Shown in pieces: positions 9,501-24,500 of a DNA stretch of 64,000 nucleotides. The stretch spans positions 190,654,369-190,718,368 of the forward strand of contig CP136061.1 of the NCBI GenBank assembly GCA_032622095.1, given 5' to 3'. Position 1 is the first letter of the stretch, and each line of letters starts with the position of its first letter. Position numbers and translations under genes: made by a program. The DNA is from Siphonodentalium dalli. Its lineage: Eukaryota > Mollusca > Scaphopoda > Gadilida > Siphonodentaliidae. Below the pieces are notes generated by a model. It had not been told where the DNA came from. It did no database searches and saw only the letters and a program-made list of their open reading frames with translations.

Positions 9501-12500
9501 CAAATAGCCATGACACAAGTCGTAATGTGACTCATCAGTTATCCAATTTCATGGTAAATTTTGAGGTCCCCTTTCGGCTATTTCTCTTCCTCCAGTGGCC
9601 TCGGATTTGGTACCCCCAAGGTCCATGGCTCAGGCTAATCAAATCCCTCGTTCTCATGCCGACTGTGGGTGAGGCTCGACACAATGCATGCTGTCACTGG
9701 GGCACTCCACTGATCCGAGGGTGGGTTCCAGTGTTCACGGCTCTGACCATGTTCGTCTGCTCCTGCTGGAACCTACCTCCGATTTCGTCAACCACAAGCT
9801 GGTGGAACGAACAACAATCGTTCAGCACACCCTCGGGTGGAATTGCTGATAAAGACCACTTCCCCGGACTCTGCATAATATTTGGCGAGCGGCAAATTAT
9901 AGGAAGTATAGCAGCTGGGTCTGCACCGATTCATCTTAAATTTCAATGGGGTGATACGTGTATCGGGATACACGAATCGAGTAATATCTGCAGATCTATG
10001 GGCCAGTGTAAACCAAAGTTTAGGTGTATTCTATGTATCTTTGACTGATCTGGCCAACAACTAAACTCCATTTTAGTTTAATTGAACTCTACATCCTGTT
10101 CTAAACGGGCTGTTTTTTCTGATAATGCCGATAGTATCCATTTGGAAACAGTAGCGTAGTATATCGTGATGTATCGTTTCGTTGGTCAGTTATCCTGATT
10201 CGTATCATGTTATTATACCCCCACTTTCGAAGAAAATGGGGGGTATACTGGATTGACTGCATCTGTCCATCCGTACGTCGTTCTGTCCATTGGTCCGTCA
10301 TACCGTCCGTCCGTCACGCTTTCCCCGTCCGTGTGTCTGTCTGTCCGTCCGTCTGCCCGACCTCATAACTCGAACAACTATGAACCAATTTCAATAATTT
10401 TTTGTATGCAATCTCCTTGGGACTGCCTCTCCGCATGTTGCTAATTGTGGTTCGGTCCGACTTTTATTTTTTAAGTTACACCTCATTTTCGACTTATTTT
10501 GACTTAGAAAATTCTGTCCGACTTAATAACTTTAACAAATATGAACCGATTTCAATAATTTTTGGTATACATGCTTCTCACAATACCCTCTCTACATGAT
10601 GCTGCTAGGGATTGGCTCAGACTGTTTTTCGTAATATTACACTTCATTTTCGACTTATTTTGACTTAATAACTTTAACAAATATGAACCAATTTGAATAA
10701 TTTTTTCTGTACAAGGTTCTTGTGACACCATATCGATATTATTAGTCCGAGTTTTTCTTTAAAGTTAAAAATCTTTTGTGTTGGGTTTATAGATAATGCG
10801 GGTTGAATTTGCCACGGTGGGGGTATGCTAGCACTCGAGTGCACACCTCTTGTTACCAAGTGTATCACTGCTGCCCTAATGGCTGCAAAGCATGATTCTG
10901 CTTCTCGTCAGGTTTTAAGCCTGCTCCGGGTTCGGGGGGAGACAGTCTGCACCTTAATCATCCCTCGATGCCTCTTTCCAGGCCTTACCCAGCTCTTTTA
11001 TTCAGTTTTTACTTTTAAAGAAAAAACATTTGTTGGGTCTGACCGTCTGGTTTATAATTCTAATTAACAGGGCTGCTTACCATCAGACGCGAATTATGAT
11101 TCTCACGTTGGATTTAGAAAAGCACTTGATGCTATTTGTGTCTATGTGGAATGTTGGTTCAGCTACAAATCACAGGTATTAAGGGACCACGTTTTACCTA
11201 CGCATTGTCGAATAGAGCTATTGACCAAAATAACTTGGGCTGGACACTACATGATCAGATCATATGTACCCCAGACTAGTCTCGATTTCAAGGTAAATAG
11301 AGTGGTTCACAGCTCCTTTCGAGCACTATTAATCCTGATGCTGGACATTTGTTCCACAGTGGGCTTAGGTAACTTACAACACAAAATCTGTCTGCTGTGT
11401 GCCAAGTGTGTGGTCTCCGTTATGATTGCAGGGCATCAAGGGAATCAGACGAAGTTTCTCTCCTCCGGTATGTGTCCCGAGAGGTTCGAGGGGGAACCGG
11501 GCGTTGGGCCATTTAGACAGCGCGCCGTCTAATGCCGGGTATCACGGGTGCTGTACATAACAGTGAACATAGCGCAGTCATCGCCCAGGGCAGAGACTTT
11601 TAACAGACCCTCAATTTGTTTTATCATGGTTACCATGAAGTTTTACCAGGGCTCAAACTTATTCATCTTTCCACTTGTCACTGATTGGCATTGTACTTTG
11701 TTTATGCGTGATCAATCGATTCTTCTGAATGTAAATGCTCCTCATTAAACAGGTCATCTTTCGCCCTTACTAAAGGTTTCCATGTGGAGGAACACCAGTC
11801 CTTGGAATCCTTCAAACAAATTTGCGAGAGTCACTCTGGCTTTCTACAGCGATCGGCTGCTTTTCCGCGAACCAAGCTGTGAATTACGTTTCTATTTGCA
11901 TAGGGCATTCGTTAGAATTTGGCTCACCAGCCTTAGACAATTCCCAATGAGCAAGAATTGATGGAAATATTAATTTACCTCCAACGTTTGGGTTGGATAA
12001 TTGGAAATTTTAATTCCCAGTGAGTTGTTCACATACAGTACTAGGCTTAGATTGATTCTCGCAAGATTTTAGTTTGGGTTAGCTTATAGTTTTACGGTAT
12101 AGACAATTCTTCTTCTTCTTCTATTGATCTATCCGCTCTCGTAGAGCAACCACACTATACAAAAGTGTGTACACAGTTAATTATTAAATGTTAAATAAAC
12201 ACAACCATAAAATCTTCTCTGATGGACCCAAGTATCGCATCCACAAATATAAAAGTATGAAAGTCATTCAGTAAGAGTTTGAAGATTGAACAAACGTTAT
12301 GAATTTAGAAGTTGTATCCTTTGTGTGTGGATGGTATAACATAATCTGTCCGTTAGTGATTGCAGCTTGACAATGTCCTCCTTTCTTACGTCCGCATCTG
12401 AGCACTGCACTTGCTTCCATATATCAAGAATTGCTTGCATCTGTTCATCATCAGTCAAAGTTGTAAATAGTACACCAAATAAAGTATGATATGCAGACAT

Positions 12501-15500
12501 GATGTTTGAAAGTGCTGCATTTCGACACTGCTCCAATTTGTCACACTTTAGGATAAAGTGTTCCAAACTTTCTGGTTCCTTGCCACACAATTTACACATA
12601 CCATTGGAGTTGTTGTTGTTCCATCGTTGCCTATTAGCCTCAAGAGAGTAGGTATTAAATAATAGCCTCAGTTTGATTGACAACCGTCTTACTGCTCTTG
12701 GTGGATCTCCGGTCACAAACATTACAGGGTGGATTTGACCAGCATGGAACAGATCTGTGCATAGAAACTGCAGAGAAGGATATGAAGGGGCTAATTCATT
12801 TAACCAATTGAACACAAACAACCTTCTGAGATGGGCTGTCTTGAATAACTCAAACAGACAGGTAATCTGTCTAACGGCACATATGAGGCAACAACCGTTG
12901 GTGACCGAAGAGTCTCTGCCCACTGGGAGGAACTAGTGTCCGGGTCCTCACTGTATGAGCGGCAGACAAATGTCCTTTTCCGGCACCCACCTTCCAAACA
13001 ATGCTTGTTTAAAACAAATAATTCCCATTGAAATCTCCTTTCTGTGCTCAAATAAGCATTATGACAGGCCCGAGCACATTTTCTAATATCAGTAACATGT
13101 GTAATTTCAACCTTATATTCATTAATTGGAATGTTTGATTTGGGTGTGGGTACATTAGTGCAACTCTTCTTCCTCTACGATAGAGTCTCCCTTTGGGTTG
13201 ATTTTTGCTCTGCCTGTCGTGCTTCTATATTACAACCAGGCTGCCAAGCGTCCCTTTCAGCACTACAATCAGGGTAACTGAATACACTCGATTGGAGCGA
13301 CAGGCTGTGGAGGTAGTTTACAACTCGGGGGTTCTCCGAACTTTTTGTTCTCGATTGTTTCAATGCCAGAAAATTCGATGCCAAGGTTATTCTTCCTCTT
13401 TTTCCCTAGTTAACTAGCTGGAGGGACAAGCCTCTCCTAACAACGAAGCTAAGTGTTGACAGTTTGTTTCAATGCCAGAAAACATCTTAGAAAATTCGAT
13501 GCCAAGGTTATTCTTCCTCTTTTTCCCTAGTTAACTAGCTGGAGGGACAAGCCTCTCCTAACAACGAAGCTAAGTGTTGACAGTTTGTTGTGTTATACAA
13601 AAAACATTATTTACTTTGATTATTATTGATTTTGTGCAGTTGACACAAGACTTCGCGAGTTCGCGAGGAGTCCGCTTGCGTTTTTATAGCGTTTTTATTA
13701 GCTCACCTGAGACAAAGTCTCCGGTGGAGCTATAGTCATCACTCCTCGTCCGTCGTCCGTCCGTCCGTCTGTCTGTCCGTCTGTCTGTCCGTCCGTCAAC
13801 TTTTAAAAAAACATCTTCTCCTCTTAAACCATCATACCGAATTGGTTCATATTTGGTGTGTATGTTCCCTGAGGTGACTCTCATTCAGATTTGTTCAAAT
13901 GAGGTCACTGGGTCAAATAGTTGCAAAACAAGGGCCATAACTCTATTCCTCCATAGTAATTCTTACAAAAACTTCTTGTCCATAACCATTGGGCCAATTT
14001 AGCTAATATTTGGTATGGAGAGTCCTTGGGTGACTGGTGTTCAGATTTGTTCAAATGAGGTCACCCGGTCAATTAGTTGAGAAACCAGGGCCATAACTCA
14101 TAGTGATTCTTACAATGACTTCTTCTAAAAAAATATTTGGCCGATTTAGCTTATATTTGGTACAGAGATACCTTGTGTGACTGGGGTTCAGATTTGTTCA
14201 AATGGGGTCACTGGGTCAAATAGGGGCAGAGCCAGGGACATAACTTTAAAAACAAAAAATTTAATTTTTGCATTTTGACCTTTAATTTTTGTTTAGGACA
14301 CAGCCTCATATTTCTTACCTAGATTTTTCTTAGCATGTTCTTCATCTGTATGGATTTTGGTATTGTTTATTTAACCCCTTCCACTCTTGTTTTGATATAG
14401 AATTCATCCAAGACAGGATTACTCAAACATTTTTCATCTGATCAACACCAAATTTGGTATATGAATTTTTGACACTTATATACAGATCAAGTTAAAATAT
14501 GGGTTTGATCCGATATATTTTAACAGAGTTATGGCCCTTTATAATTCACACCCCTTTGCTATGCACTATTAATTTTTAAGAGGACACTCTAGCCTGTATT
14601 ATTGAAAAAGCCAATTTATCATAGTGTGGTCACCCGATCCTCTTGCTGAATACTGCTTGCTTCAGACCAGTTTATCATCTGTCATTACAAGACATGACAT
14701 TAGCTAAACAACTACCAGAGTCTACAAGGAATAGTCCATTGTTCATTTCTCCAAGCCTGGACATAGTGTGTCTGACATTTGCAGAATGAAGTCCCCAGAT
14801 GGTGAATTTAGTGTTGCTACCCCATACAACAGGCTAGCATCACCAAATACACCTCAATTACCTTATTCTGCTTAGGCCTCATCTGGGACAATTTTTTTTT
14901 AAACTTTTTTTAAAATTTGAAAAAAAGTGACACCATTATATATAACATCTGCAGAGTTATGAAACTTTACTCTTTAATGAAATTATGGAAACATTCCACC
15001 CTCCCCCACCCACCCCCTCCCATATGGCCCAGGGCCAACCCTGCCATCAACCAACATCCCTTCCAAGCCATATCACCTCTCAATTTAATACAAAATTTGC
15101 CCTATATGTTAATTATATAAACTGGCCAGATGACATGTATTATTCTAATCTAAACATATCTGTAGCAATTTAATGACTGACATTCAATGATACTGTGAAT
15201 GGCTTTGATTTCTTCAAGTCTGGAAATAGTGTGTCTGACATTTACATAGTGAGGTCCCCAGATGGTGAATTTAGTGTTGCTATTCCATACAGCATGCTAG
15301 CATCACCAAATACACCTGCCAGGGACCTAATTCTGCTTAGTCCTCATCTTCTTGGAAGTATCCTAAGTATCAAATTGACAGTTTGATTTAGTCACTTTTT
15401 CCACCTGTTCAGTTTCAATGTCCCCCTAATTTGCAGAAGATAAAATGCATAATTGAGGTGCTCAATGGGTGTGTATCACCAACTTCAACTTTAGGACTTC

Positions 15501-18500
15501 AATCTGTTCCTTGGTTTTATTGGCCATTGAGGCCTAATCAGATTGAGGATGAATTTGGTGATGCTAGCCTGCCTTACAGAATATTGTCATTAAATCCACA
15601 TTTTTGGGACCTAATTCTGCAAATGTCAGACATACTAAATTCAGGTTTGGCCATTTCATATTATTGTTTTAATCACCACTTATCCAGATGAAATCATACG
15701 ACTAATATTCAAAGAAAAATGGGGGGGGGGGGTATATATTGGATTAAATTTGTCTTCTATCTGGCATTTGCAGAATGAGGTCCCCAGAGGGTGAATTTAG
15801 TTATGCTACCCTGCACAGCAGTCTAGCATCACCAAATACACTAGCCAGGGTCCTCATTCTGCTTAGGCCTCATCTTCTGGGAAGTATATAGGCACTTAAA
15901 TTGACATTTTTACTTACTTTAGCCCTTCTGTTTAGTTTCTATATCCCCTAATTTGTGAATATAAAATGCATAATTGAGGTGCCCAATGGGTGCACATCAC
16001 CAACTTTAACTGGAGAACTTCAATCTAATGCTATGTCTCCCATAGCAGTTGAGGCATACACAGAATGAGGTCCCCAGAGGGTGAATTTGGTGATGCTAGC
16101 CCGCATTGCAGGATTGTGTCATTAAATTCACCCTTTGGGGACCTCATTCTGCAAATGTCAGACACTATGTTCACGCTTGTCTGTTCGAATATTATGTTCT
16201 TAACCACCAGTATCCAGTTGAACTCATTATACCCTGATTTTGCAAAGAAAACTTGGGGGGTATATTGGATTGAATTTGTCAGTCTCTATGTCAGACTGTT
16301 CTCCCATCCATCCATCTGTCATTATGTCTCTATCCGTCCATCAATTGTTTTCTTCTCCAGATACATATTAAAGACCAAATGGGTTTATATATTTAGGTGT
16401 GGATGTTCCCCAGGTGACTCACATTCAGATTTGTTCAAATGAGTTCATCAGGTCAAATATGTGAGAAGTCAGGGCCATAACTCTTTCCTTCCATAGTAAT
16501 TCTTAAAACAATTTCTTCTCAAGAACCATCTGGACTATTTAGATTATGTTTGGTATGGATGGTCCTTCGGTGACTGGGTTTAGATTTTTTCAGATTTGGG
16601 GTCATTTTAGGAAAATCAGTTCAGTTCAACTCTTAAAATCTAATGTCTGAAATTACCAAATGAATGGATCTCATAGATGGGGATTCACGTTTGTTCAAAT
16701 AGGGGGCGGAGATAAGAGATTTAATTATCAAACAGCCACCCTACCTGTGCTCCGGCGGAGCTATAGTCATCACTCCTCGTCCGTCTATCGTCTGTCCGTC
16801 CGACAACAATTATTTGAACATCTTCTCCTCTGGAACCATAATACCAAATGGGTTCATATTTGGTGTGGATGTTCCCTAGGTGATTCTCATTCAGATTTGT
16901 TCAAATGCGGTCACTGGGTCAAATAGTTGCGAAGCCAGGGCCATAACTCTTTCCCACCATAGTAATTCTTTTAAACATCTTCAGAACAATAAGACCGAAT
17001 GGTTTCATATTTGGTGTGAATGTTCCCTAGGTGACTCACATTCAGATTTGTTCAAATGAGTTTACTTGAAATAGTTGCGAAGCCAGGGCCATAACTCTTT
17101 CCCTCCATAGTATTCTTAAAGTGACTTCTTCTCAAATACCATCAGGCTATATGGGTTCATATTTGGTATGAAGGATCCTTGGGTGACTGGGGTTCAGATT
17201 TGTTCAAATCAGGTCACTGGGTCAAATGTGGGCGGGGCCAGGGACATAACTCCAAATTTGTTGTTTTAGATTTAACTCTTTAGATATCTACTTCTTTTAA
17301 AGTGATTATGAAAAGTTCTGACTGTTGTGGTCTCCAGAGTCCCAGTCTTATCAGTCTTTGCAGTCTGGTGAGCGACCCCACAGTCATTGACTGTCTTGTA
17401 TTATCATAATCTGGCTTCGTGTGGAAAATTGTTTCGTTTTAAAGACATTTTGTTTTCCATCTTTTTAAAAAACTGATAAAAAATGGCATCTGTCTATAAT
17501 ATTTGTCGCCGAAAGGCAGAATAATAGATGCACATTTGGATATGACTAAAGACGCTCATCGTTTCTTTATAGCAAGAATCTATTGCATACATGCGCAATT
17601 TATTCTATAGTCCCAGCGAGGCGCCACGTGCTATGCCCTGTGCAGGAACGGTATCACGAAATTAGGTGACTTGCTTGCTGCCGGCGTTGTAGCTTCAATG
17701 TTTATTTTACTATGCCAGTCGTCGTCTGGTGTACAATTGACAGAAGCATTATTTAACTCTTGTGAAATAGTATCATAATATGTATACATCCTGAGTGTAA
17801 AATTGCACTTGTTAAATTTTTCAACTTAATAATATTGTGTTAAAATATCGTGCAAAGCAAGGTAATTGAAGGTTATTCGACAGTCACAATCGATTAGCTT
17901 ATTGCCGTTAGTCGTCACAGCCAATGTGCTTATCATCATAACACAAAATAACATGTGTATTTTTGATTGTTAGCAATTGTCAAACAGACATGACGGGTGT
18001 TGATAGTGCAATCACACTCAATACCTTCTCAGGACAAGGACTGCTGCACGATGTAAGACCAGGTACAGAAGATCTCCTTCCCTGTGGCTCCCCTAGAGAT
18101 GCTTCCCCCTCGTATCGAGCGACCGCCTCTGAGATCAGGACACTAGCGAATAGTGGTCCCCTCTTTGGCTTAACAACTTGGGGCGATAGTTACCTCAAAC
18201 AAGGATCTGGAGGGGCACCCCATCCATCCACAAATAGTGGGTTCCTTGGACTATCGTACGGGACGTCAATCTGCTCCCTCGGGTTGGCCATTGGCTGGTT
18301 GGCGTGCCCAGGTACAGCCATGGCTTCTCATCTAACATTTGAACCACGCCATCCATCGCTATAAGTCAACATCTTTTGGTCAGCACGGCTGGGGGTTCGC
18401 CCTGTCCATATTATAATCCTATATGCCTTTGGACCCTGCTGGGTTTGGGCTGGGGCCGAAATTCCCAAGAATGCTTCCTCCTTGTTGGCCAATTCCATGT

Positions 18501-21500
18501 CCGTGGGCCTGGAATTCCGGTTACTGGCCGCCTTCTGATCAACAGCAGCCAGTACCTTCGGGTTTGAATCCTAATGCAAAAGATTTTATTCCTGGATGCC
18601 GTTCTAGTAGGAGGCATGCTTCGGACCCTGCCCCTCCTAACAACCCATCACCAGTTCGGACGGATGGAGATCGGGATCAGGATGAGCTGTAGCTCCACCC
18701 CGAGGTAAAAAGGCTTTGGACATTCCTTTGGGGTCACCCATACATACGCTCACGAGGGAGCTCAGATAGTTGTTCGGGATACTCTGATGAGGACATTATT
18801 CTCGGATTGTGCAGAGTTCAACTCATTGCTTTATAAGTTGTTGCTTCTTTCGATGTGCCATCCGGCTCCTGCGAGGTCATAGTCATTGCCGGAATAGAGT
18901 GTCGCTAGTCTTCATGCATACTCTTTGGATGATTGGTCAGTCATATCACTAAGGGCGGTAATGATACACTGGGTCACTATATAACATGCGACCATTAATA
19001 TTCTTGACTTTGCTACCACCTCTGGTTGACAACTACCCGTCTATAGGTATAAAAAATATCTTGTAAATATGGTATATGTGGGTTATACATGTTACGAGGG
19101 TGCATCCGCATAGTTTTATCTGCAAGTTGCATTCAATTCTAACTACAATTCAGTTTTGTAGTTGATAGTAACTATATGAGTCCAATATACATACTAGACA
19201 TCTAATCTTGTGCTATCATGGGATGATTGCATGCCTGCGGGTTTACACAAATGCTCATCTTCAGAAAGCAACTGATTTCCTCTCATCACAATTCACATTA
19301 CTCAATGCAATACGCATCCTCATAATCAGGAAGTTATCCTTGATCAGCCTGGTGGGACGACTATTGGATTTAATTACATTATTTTGTGATCTGGTCTCGG
19401 CATTTGAAGTGAGGTCTATATCAGCCATCCCGCTCAGGCTTAATGGGCGACACAGCGAATCCTTTTGAGTCAGACTTCTGTGATATCGGCCTTTGGTTCT
19501 AATATGTCATTCTTCTTATCGGCATCTGTTGTCGGTACACCATGGTTTTTTTTCTGATAGTGCTTGGTTCGCATAGGGGACTCATTCTCTATACAAAGCA
19601 AGGTCCATTGCTGACCTCTGAGATCGCCACTGACAGGATAATGTTGCATCTATGGGGCAACATATTAATAACGTTGTGCACACTTCATACAGACAGCAGA
19701 TGATCCTTGCCCGATGCTTCCCCTCGTGCGAGATATTCACTAGCATTGGGTGTAGGATGCCAGATCATATGATCCGCCCACTAGATTCGCACTTCGGGCG
19801 ATGGTTATCTCATGATTAACTCTTTCTGACTGGTAAGCATGGCATGGAAGTCGGCCAAGAAATAGGTCATCAAACCACTCACTATATGTGCCATCGTCAA
19901 AGTTTGGCTATCTTTGTAACATGGATGGCAACTGTTTTTGAGAAGTCTATATTGTATGCACACATGTTTTGCTCCTGATTAAAAAATATAAATTGCATGT
20001 CACCATGCAGTTTTATGAGAAATTTAAAGTTTATGTTGAAAGGTCATTTATAAGAGTCAAGATATGTTCATGCACATGCAAATAATGTGAACTGAGGAAT
20101 GTGCAACTAAATAATAAATTTACCATACTGACGACACCCTACTTGTCATGGATCTTCGGGAAGACCACAAGATGGGAGAAATATAGTTTTTCCGAATATT
20201 GTTAAAAACATGCCAGCGGCAGCCATTTTGGAGTTACTCTTTGCATGACTAAATCCTTTTGCACACCTTACAGTCCACTTCCCTCATCCGATCATCACCA
20301 AACTTCATATTGATCATGATATTGATCTACTAGATGGGCGCTATCAAATTTTTTAGAATTTCATTGGAAAAAATGGCTGCCAGCGGCCATATTGGATTTT
20401 ACTTTATATCTTTTGCTTCATGTTTATATCTAGTGTTACTTAGATATATCAACTTTCCGCATTCCTAATCACTCCATTGACTGTAACACATGAAATTATC
20501 CCCTTTCCAAGTTGAGCTAGTGTCATTGACACTTTCATTTATCTTCTATCCATTGGAAAATTTTTATTTGAAAAATGATAATGATTGATCATTGAATGAA
20601 TGATTGAATTCGGTATTAAATTCAATCAATTGTATGGTTCACACATACATCACCACATTACATTGTATTACGTCAAACAGCCACACTAATTATTGATATG
20701 ACAACTGAACTGAAAATATGTAGTTTCGATCTTGTGGCTGTTCAACAATCCATATATTTTATTCTCTGTGTGACGAAAATAGCATTTTTGTAACTGAGAA
20801 TGGCGATTGCTGAAAGTTCATCTTTGCCCATGATTCGAAATTTGAATCAAAACAAAACGAGGTTTCGTGATCAAATTGAATACTCAAAGTTTCACAAGGC
20901 CAAATTCAGTTCCTGAAGTCATCGGCACCAGACATGCTGTTTACTCTGCAATTGTAAATATATTGCCAGCATGTTGACAGTAACGGTTCATATCAGATTT
21001 TCAAATAAGTTCCAAATATAATGTGTTCATGATAGTTTACCTCACATATTTATCATTGAATGCTTATTAGAAAGAGCTGAACAGTTGTGGATATGTTTCC
21101 ATATAAGTGCCCTGCCCTTGATTCAAATCCTCTTCTTCCCCTCACATATCTCTCATTTTATTTCACATTAACTGCATGTTATATTTGGTATAAAAATAAT
21201 GTTTAATCTAAGTTTAATTAAATTTTTAAGTCAAGAATAAAGGGCTAATAATAACTAGCCTTTGTATTTTGCCAAATTACATATAAATTATCTGAAAGCG
21301 ACACATTCTCCAAAATATGATTTTGAATTTCTCAGCTTACTACTTTGATTATTGAGGTGTATAGCAGTTCCATAGACATGATGAATTACTTTGAAAGCCC
21401 TTTCCTTTTATCTAATATTTATGATAAGATTCATTGCACACTTAGTGGGGCCAAGGCACGTTGCTGTTAACATTCAGAAGATAGATATTTCGGAAGTCAT

Positions 21501-24500
21501 AGAGCACAGGAGCACTAGCTTGTCTCAAAATCCATAGACTGATCTCTGTTTAAATTGTGTTCTAACTTGTGTCATTCAACAGATAATTTATTGGTATAAA
21601 ATTTTGAAACATGACTTGTTTCTATTTCAGCAAAGATAGATGAAACATTGAGCGCTCAGAAACAAAAGAAGCAGCAAGAACTTGATAGACTCAAGGAGCA
21701 GATGAATGAGGATTTACAGGTAATATGGAAGTATAGATTGAAAAACTTCTAACTTTGTCTGTGATAAAGCGATTCTACTATTTTGAGGCCCAAAATGTGA
21801 AACAAAAATATAACAAAATTGAAACTCATAAGGCATTTTTTTCTAGATATCTTTTCAGAAAGTATAGTTTGCCCAGATTCTGGAAAGTATAGAGCCACTA
21901 TTACTTCATCGGTCACTAAAATGTTATTCTGACAACAGTTTGGGGATAAAGTTGTGTTGAATATGGGCAAAAGGATGGAATCCTAGTCATAGCTCATGAA
22001 ATTGGTATGCTAACAACTGACACATTGGCTATTTGAAACTTTGTGGTATAAACTATGTTAGTTTGAAAAAAATGTAGTTGCTTTTGATGTATTATTGAGG
22101 AGATCATCCAGCCTGAGAGTTAAACTGATGTGATCTGGGCGTTATAAATTAATACTCAGATGATTATAATAAGACATACTACCTATAATATTTTGGTAGA
22201 CTTGGATGGGTCCATTACTTTGCAAAGTAATGCATTAGCATTACCATTACTTGTCATTTTTAGCTCTTTACTCTTTGTAGGACTAAATCCTTCAGCACAT
22301 CCCTAATTCGATCATCACCAAACTTATTAAGGATCTTCGGGGTGACCACTAGATGGGAGCCAACAATGTTTTCCCAATTAAAAAAAAAACATGCCCGCCA
22401 GTGGCCATCTTGGATTTTAATCTTTCCATGACTAAATCCTTCGGAACAACCTACATGCCAAATCCCTCATCCAATCGTCACCAAACTTCAAAGGGATCTC
22501 CAGTGTGGCCTCTAGATAGGAGCCAATGATATTTTCCGAATTTTGCCTGGAGCCATCTTGGATTTCACATTTGAATCCATCGGCATACCCTGCAGCCCAC
22601 ATTTAACTCTTTCACTGCCGATCGCGAATTGAGTCGAATTACCCATTCACTGCCGATCGCGACTTGAGTCGAATCCTGACACCTTCGTCCCGTAACATCA
22701 ATCCATGGGAAGTAACTTTATATTATTCTGTGAAAACACTGTACGTGATGTAATCAATTTTGTAATGAGAAACTCCCGGTTTATTTTTTTTATATTTCGG
22801 GATATCGGCCATCTTGTTTTGTGATTAAGTGGTCGCGGTCACGTGACCCTCCTGGTATGGGAAGTGTTTTCCATTCCACAGAGACCAATACCTACCTGCA
22901 TACCAAAAAATTTCAGGAATATACCTCTGCATATACAAAAGTTATTGAGAAATAATGCATTTTCCTTATATTTCGGTGTGGCGTCCATCTTGTTTTGTGA
23001 TCATGTGGTCACAGTCTCGTGACCCTCATGTGGTCACGGTCTCATGAGACTGGCAGACTGGGAAGTGTTTTCAATTCGCAAGTCCAATATCTAACTGTGC
23101 ACCAAGTTCCACGAACATACCTTTACGGATACAAAAGTTATTGAGAAATACCCAATCAATATGTATTTAGCAGCAATATACTTACATTATCTTATATTTC
23201 GGGATGGCAGCCATCATGTTTTGTGGTCACATGATCGTGGTAACGTGAAATGTGACGCTGGCGGACTAGAACATATTTTCTATTCCCAATACTGATACCT
23301 ACTTACATGCCAAATTAAGTTAACTTTCATGAAAATATCTCTACAAATACAAAAGTTATTGAGAAATACTGAAATTTTCTTATATTTTGGGGTGGCAGCC
23401 ATCTTGTTTGTGGTCATGTGACAATGGTGGACTGTGATGTGTTTTCGATTCCCCAGACCAATACCTACATGCATACCAAGTTTCATGAAAATAGCTCGGC
23501 AGATACAAAAGTTATTGAGAAATACCCAATTCATATGTATTTCGCAGCAATATGCTACATGTACATGTATAGTATGCTTGGCAGTGGCAGATATGTCTGT
23601 GGTGCTGCATGGCAGTGAAAAAGTTAATGGAGAAATGTTTGAAATGAATTTAATTTTATTTACACATTACATTCCATTTTCTGAAACTTTTTGACTTTCC
23701 TTCTTTATCATTCTATTGACTGCTCAGCATAAAACGCCTCCCCATGTTGAGCTACAGTGTCAGTGACTTTCATTTGCATTACCATTACATCCAAACTGAA
23801 ATATACAGCATTACCATTACTTTCTTTAAAAAGTAGTGCATTACATTTCCATTACTTCTAGTTGGGTTGGATATATCATGATAATCTAAATAATTCTGTG
23901 AACTTTATTAATATAATATGAATCGTCGATTGAACTAAATGGTATCAGGCTGTTGGCTAGGAAGAGCAGAATTGAGTCGGTGATTTGTTTTGTTTTAGTG
24001 TCATTGGTAGCATATTTCGTTGATTGCTTAGCAAACTGAATGATTCTAGGTTGTGTGGTAGCTGTATCTGTTGTATCAGTAGTATTACTAGTAGTAGATA
24101 CAAACTCATCTCTCTGCTTGCGCTGTAAATAAAATAATAAATACATTATGACTCAAAACCAAATCAATACAATATTATAGTAAACCTGCAACAAAAGTAT
24201 TACCTAGTTGATGAAATGGCACCTCTTTATATAGTAAATCTAAAACAATAATCTTAAGTCAATGATGAAATCAAAGTAAAAAAACTTAGTGTACTATCTT
24301 TGGGTTGGTATAGTAACCCCAGCCATAACTATTGTTGTCTTTGAACTAATATTTATATACCCAACATGAATCTGAGATGTAACCTTTTCCAAAAACATTT
24401 CCTGAAGACTCACATAACACAATTCTTATTATCTCAAACCTAAAGTACGGAAGAAAGAAAGAAAAAAAAAAATTTATGTTCAAGGACCAGCACACGGGCC

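Noticed and set aside
9527-10048. 173-codon frame as a real gene
   Set aside because: No recognised motif, no neighbouring exons, and composition like the dispersed repeats. Listed only as an unidentified frame.
13747-13800. CRISPR-like regular repeats
   Set aside because: It is a simple GTCCGTCTGTC microsatellite without unique spacers, in eukaryotic sequence.
21100-21150. tRNA-like TTGATTCAAATCC (possible T arm)
   Set aside because: No acceptor stem, D arm or anticodon arm around it.
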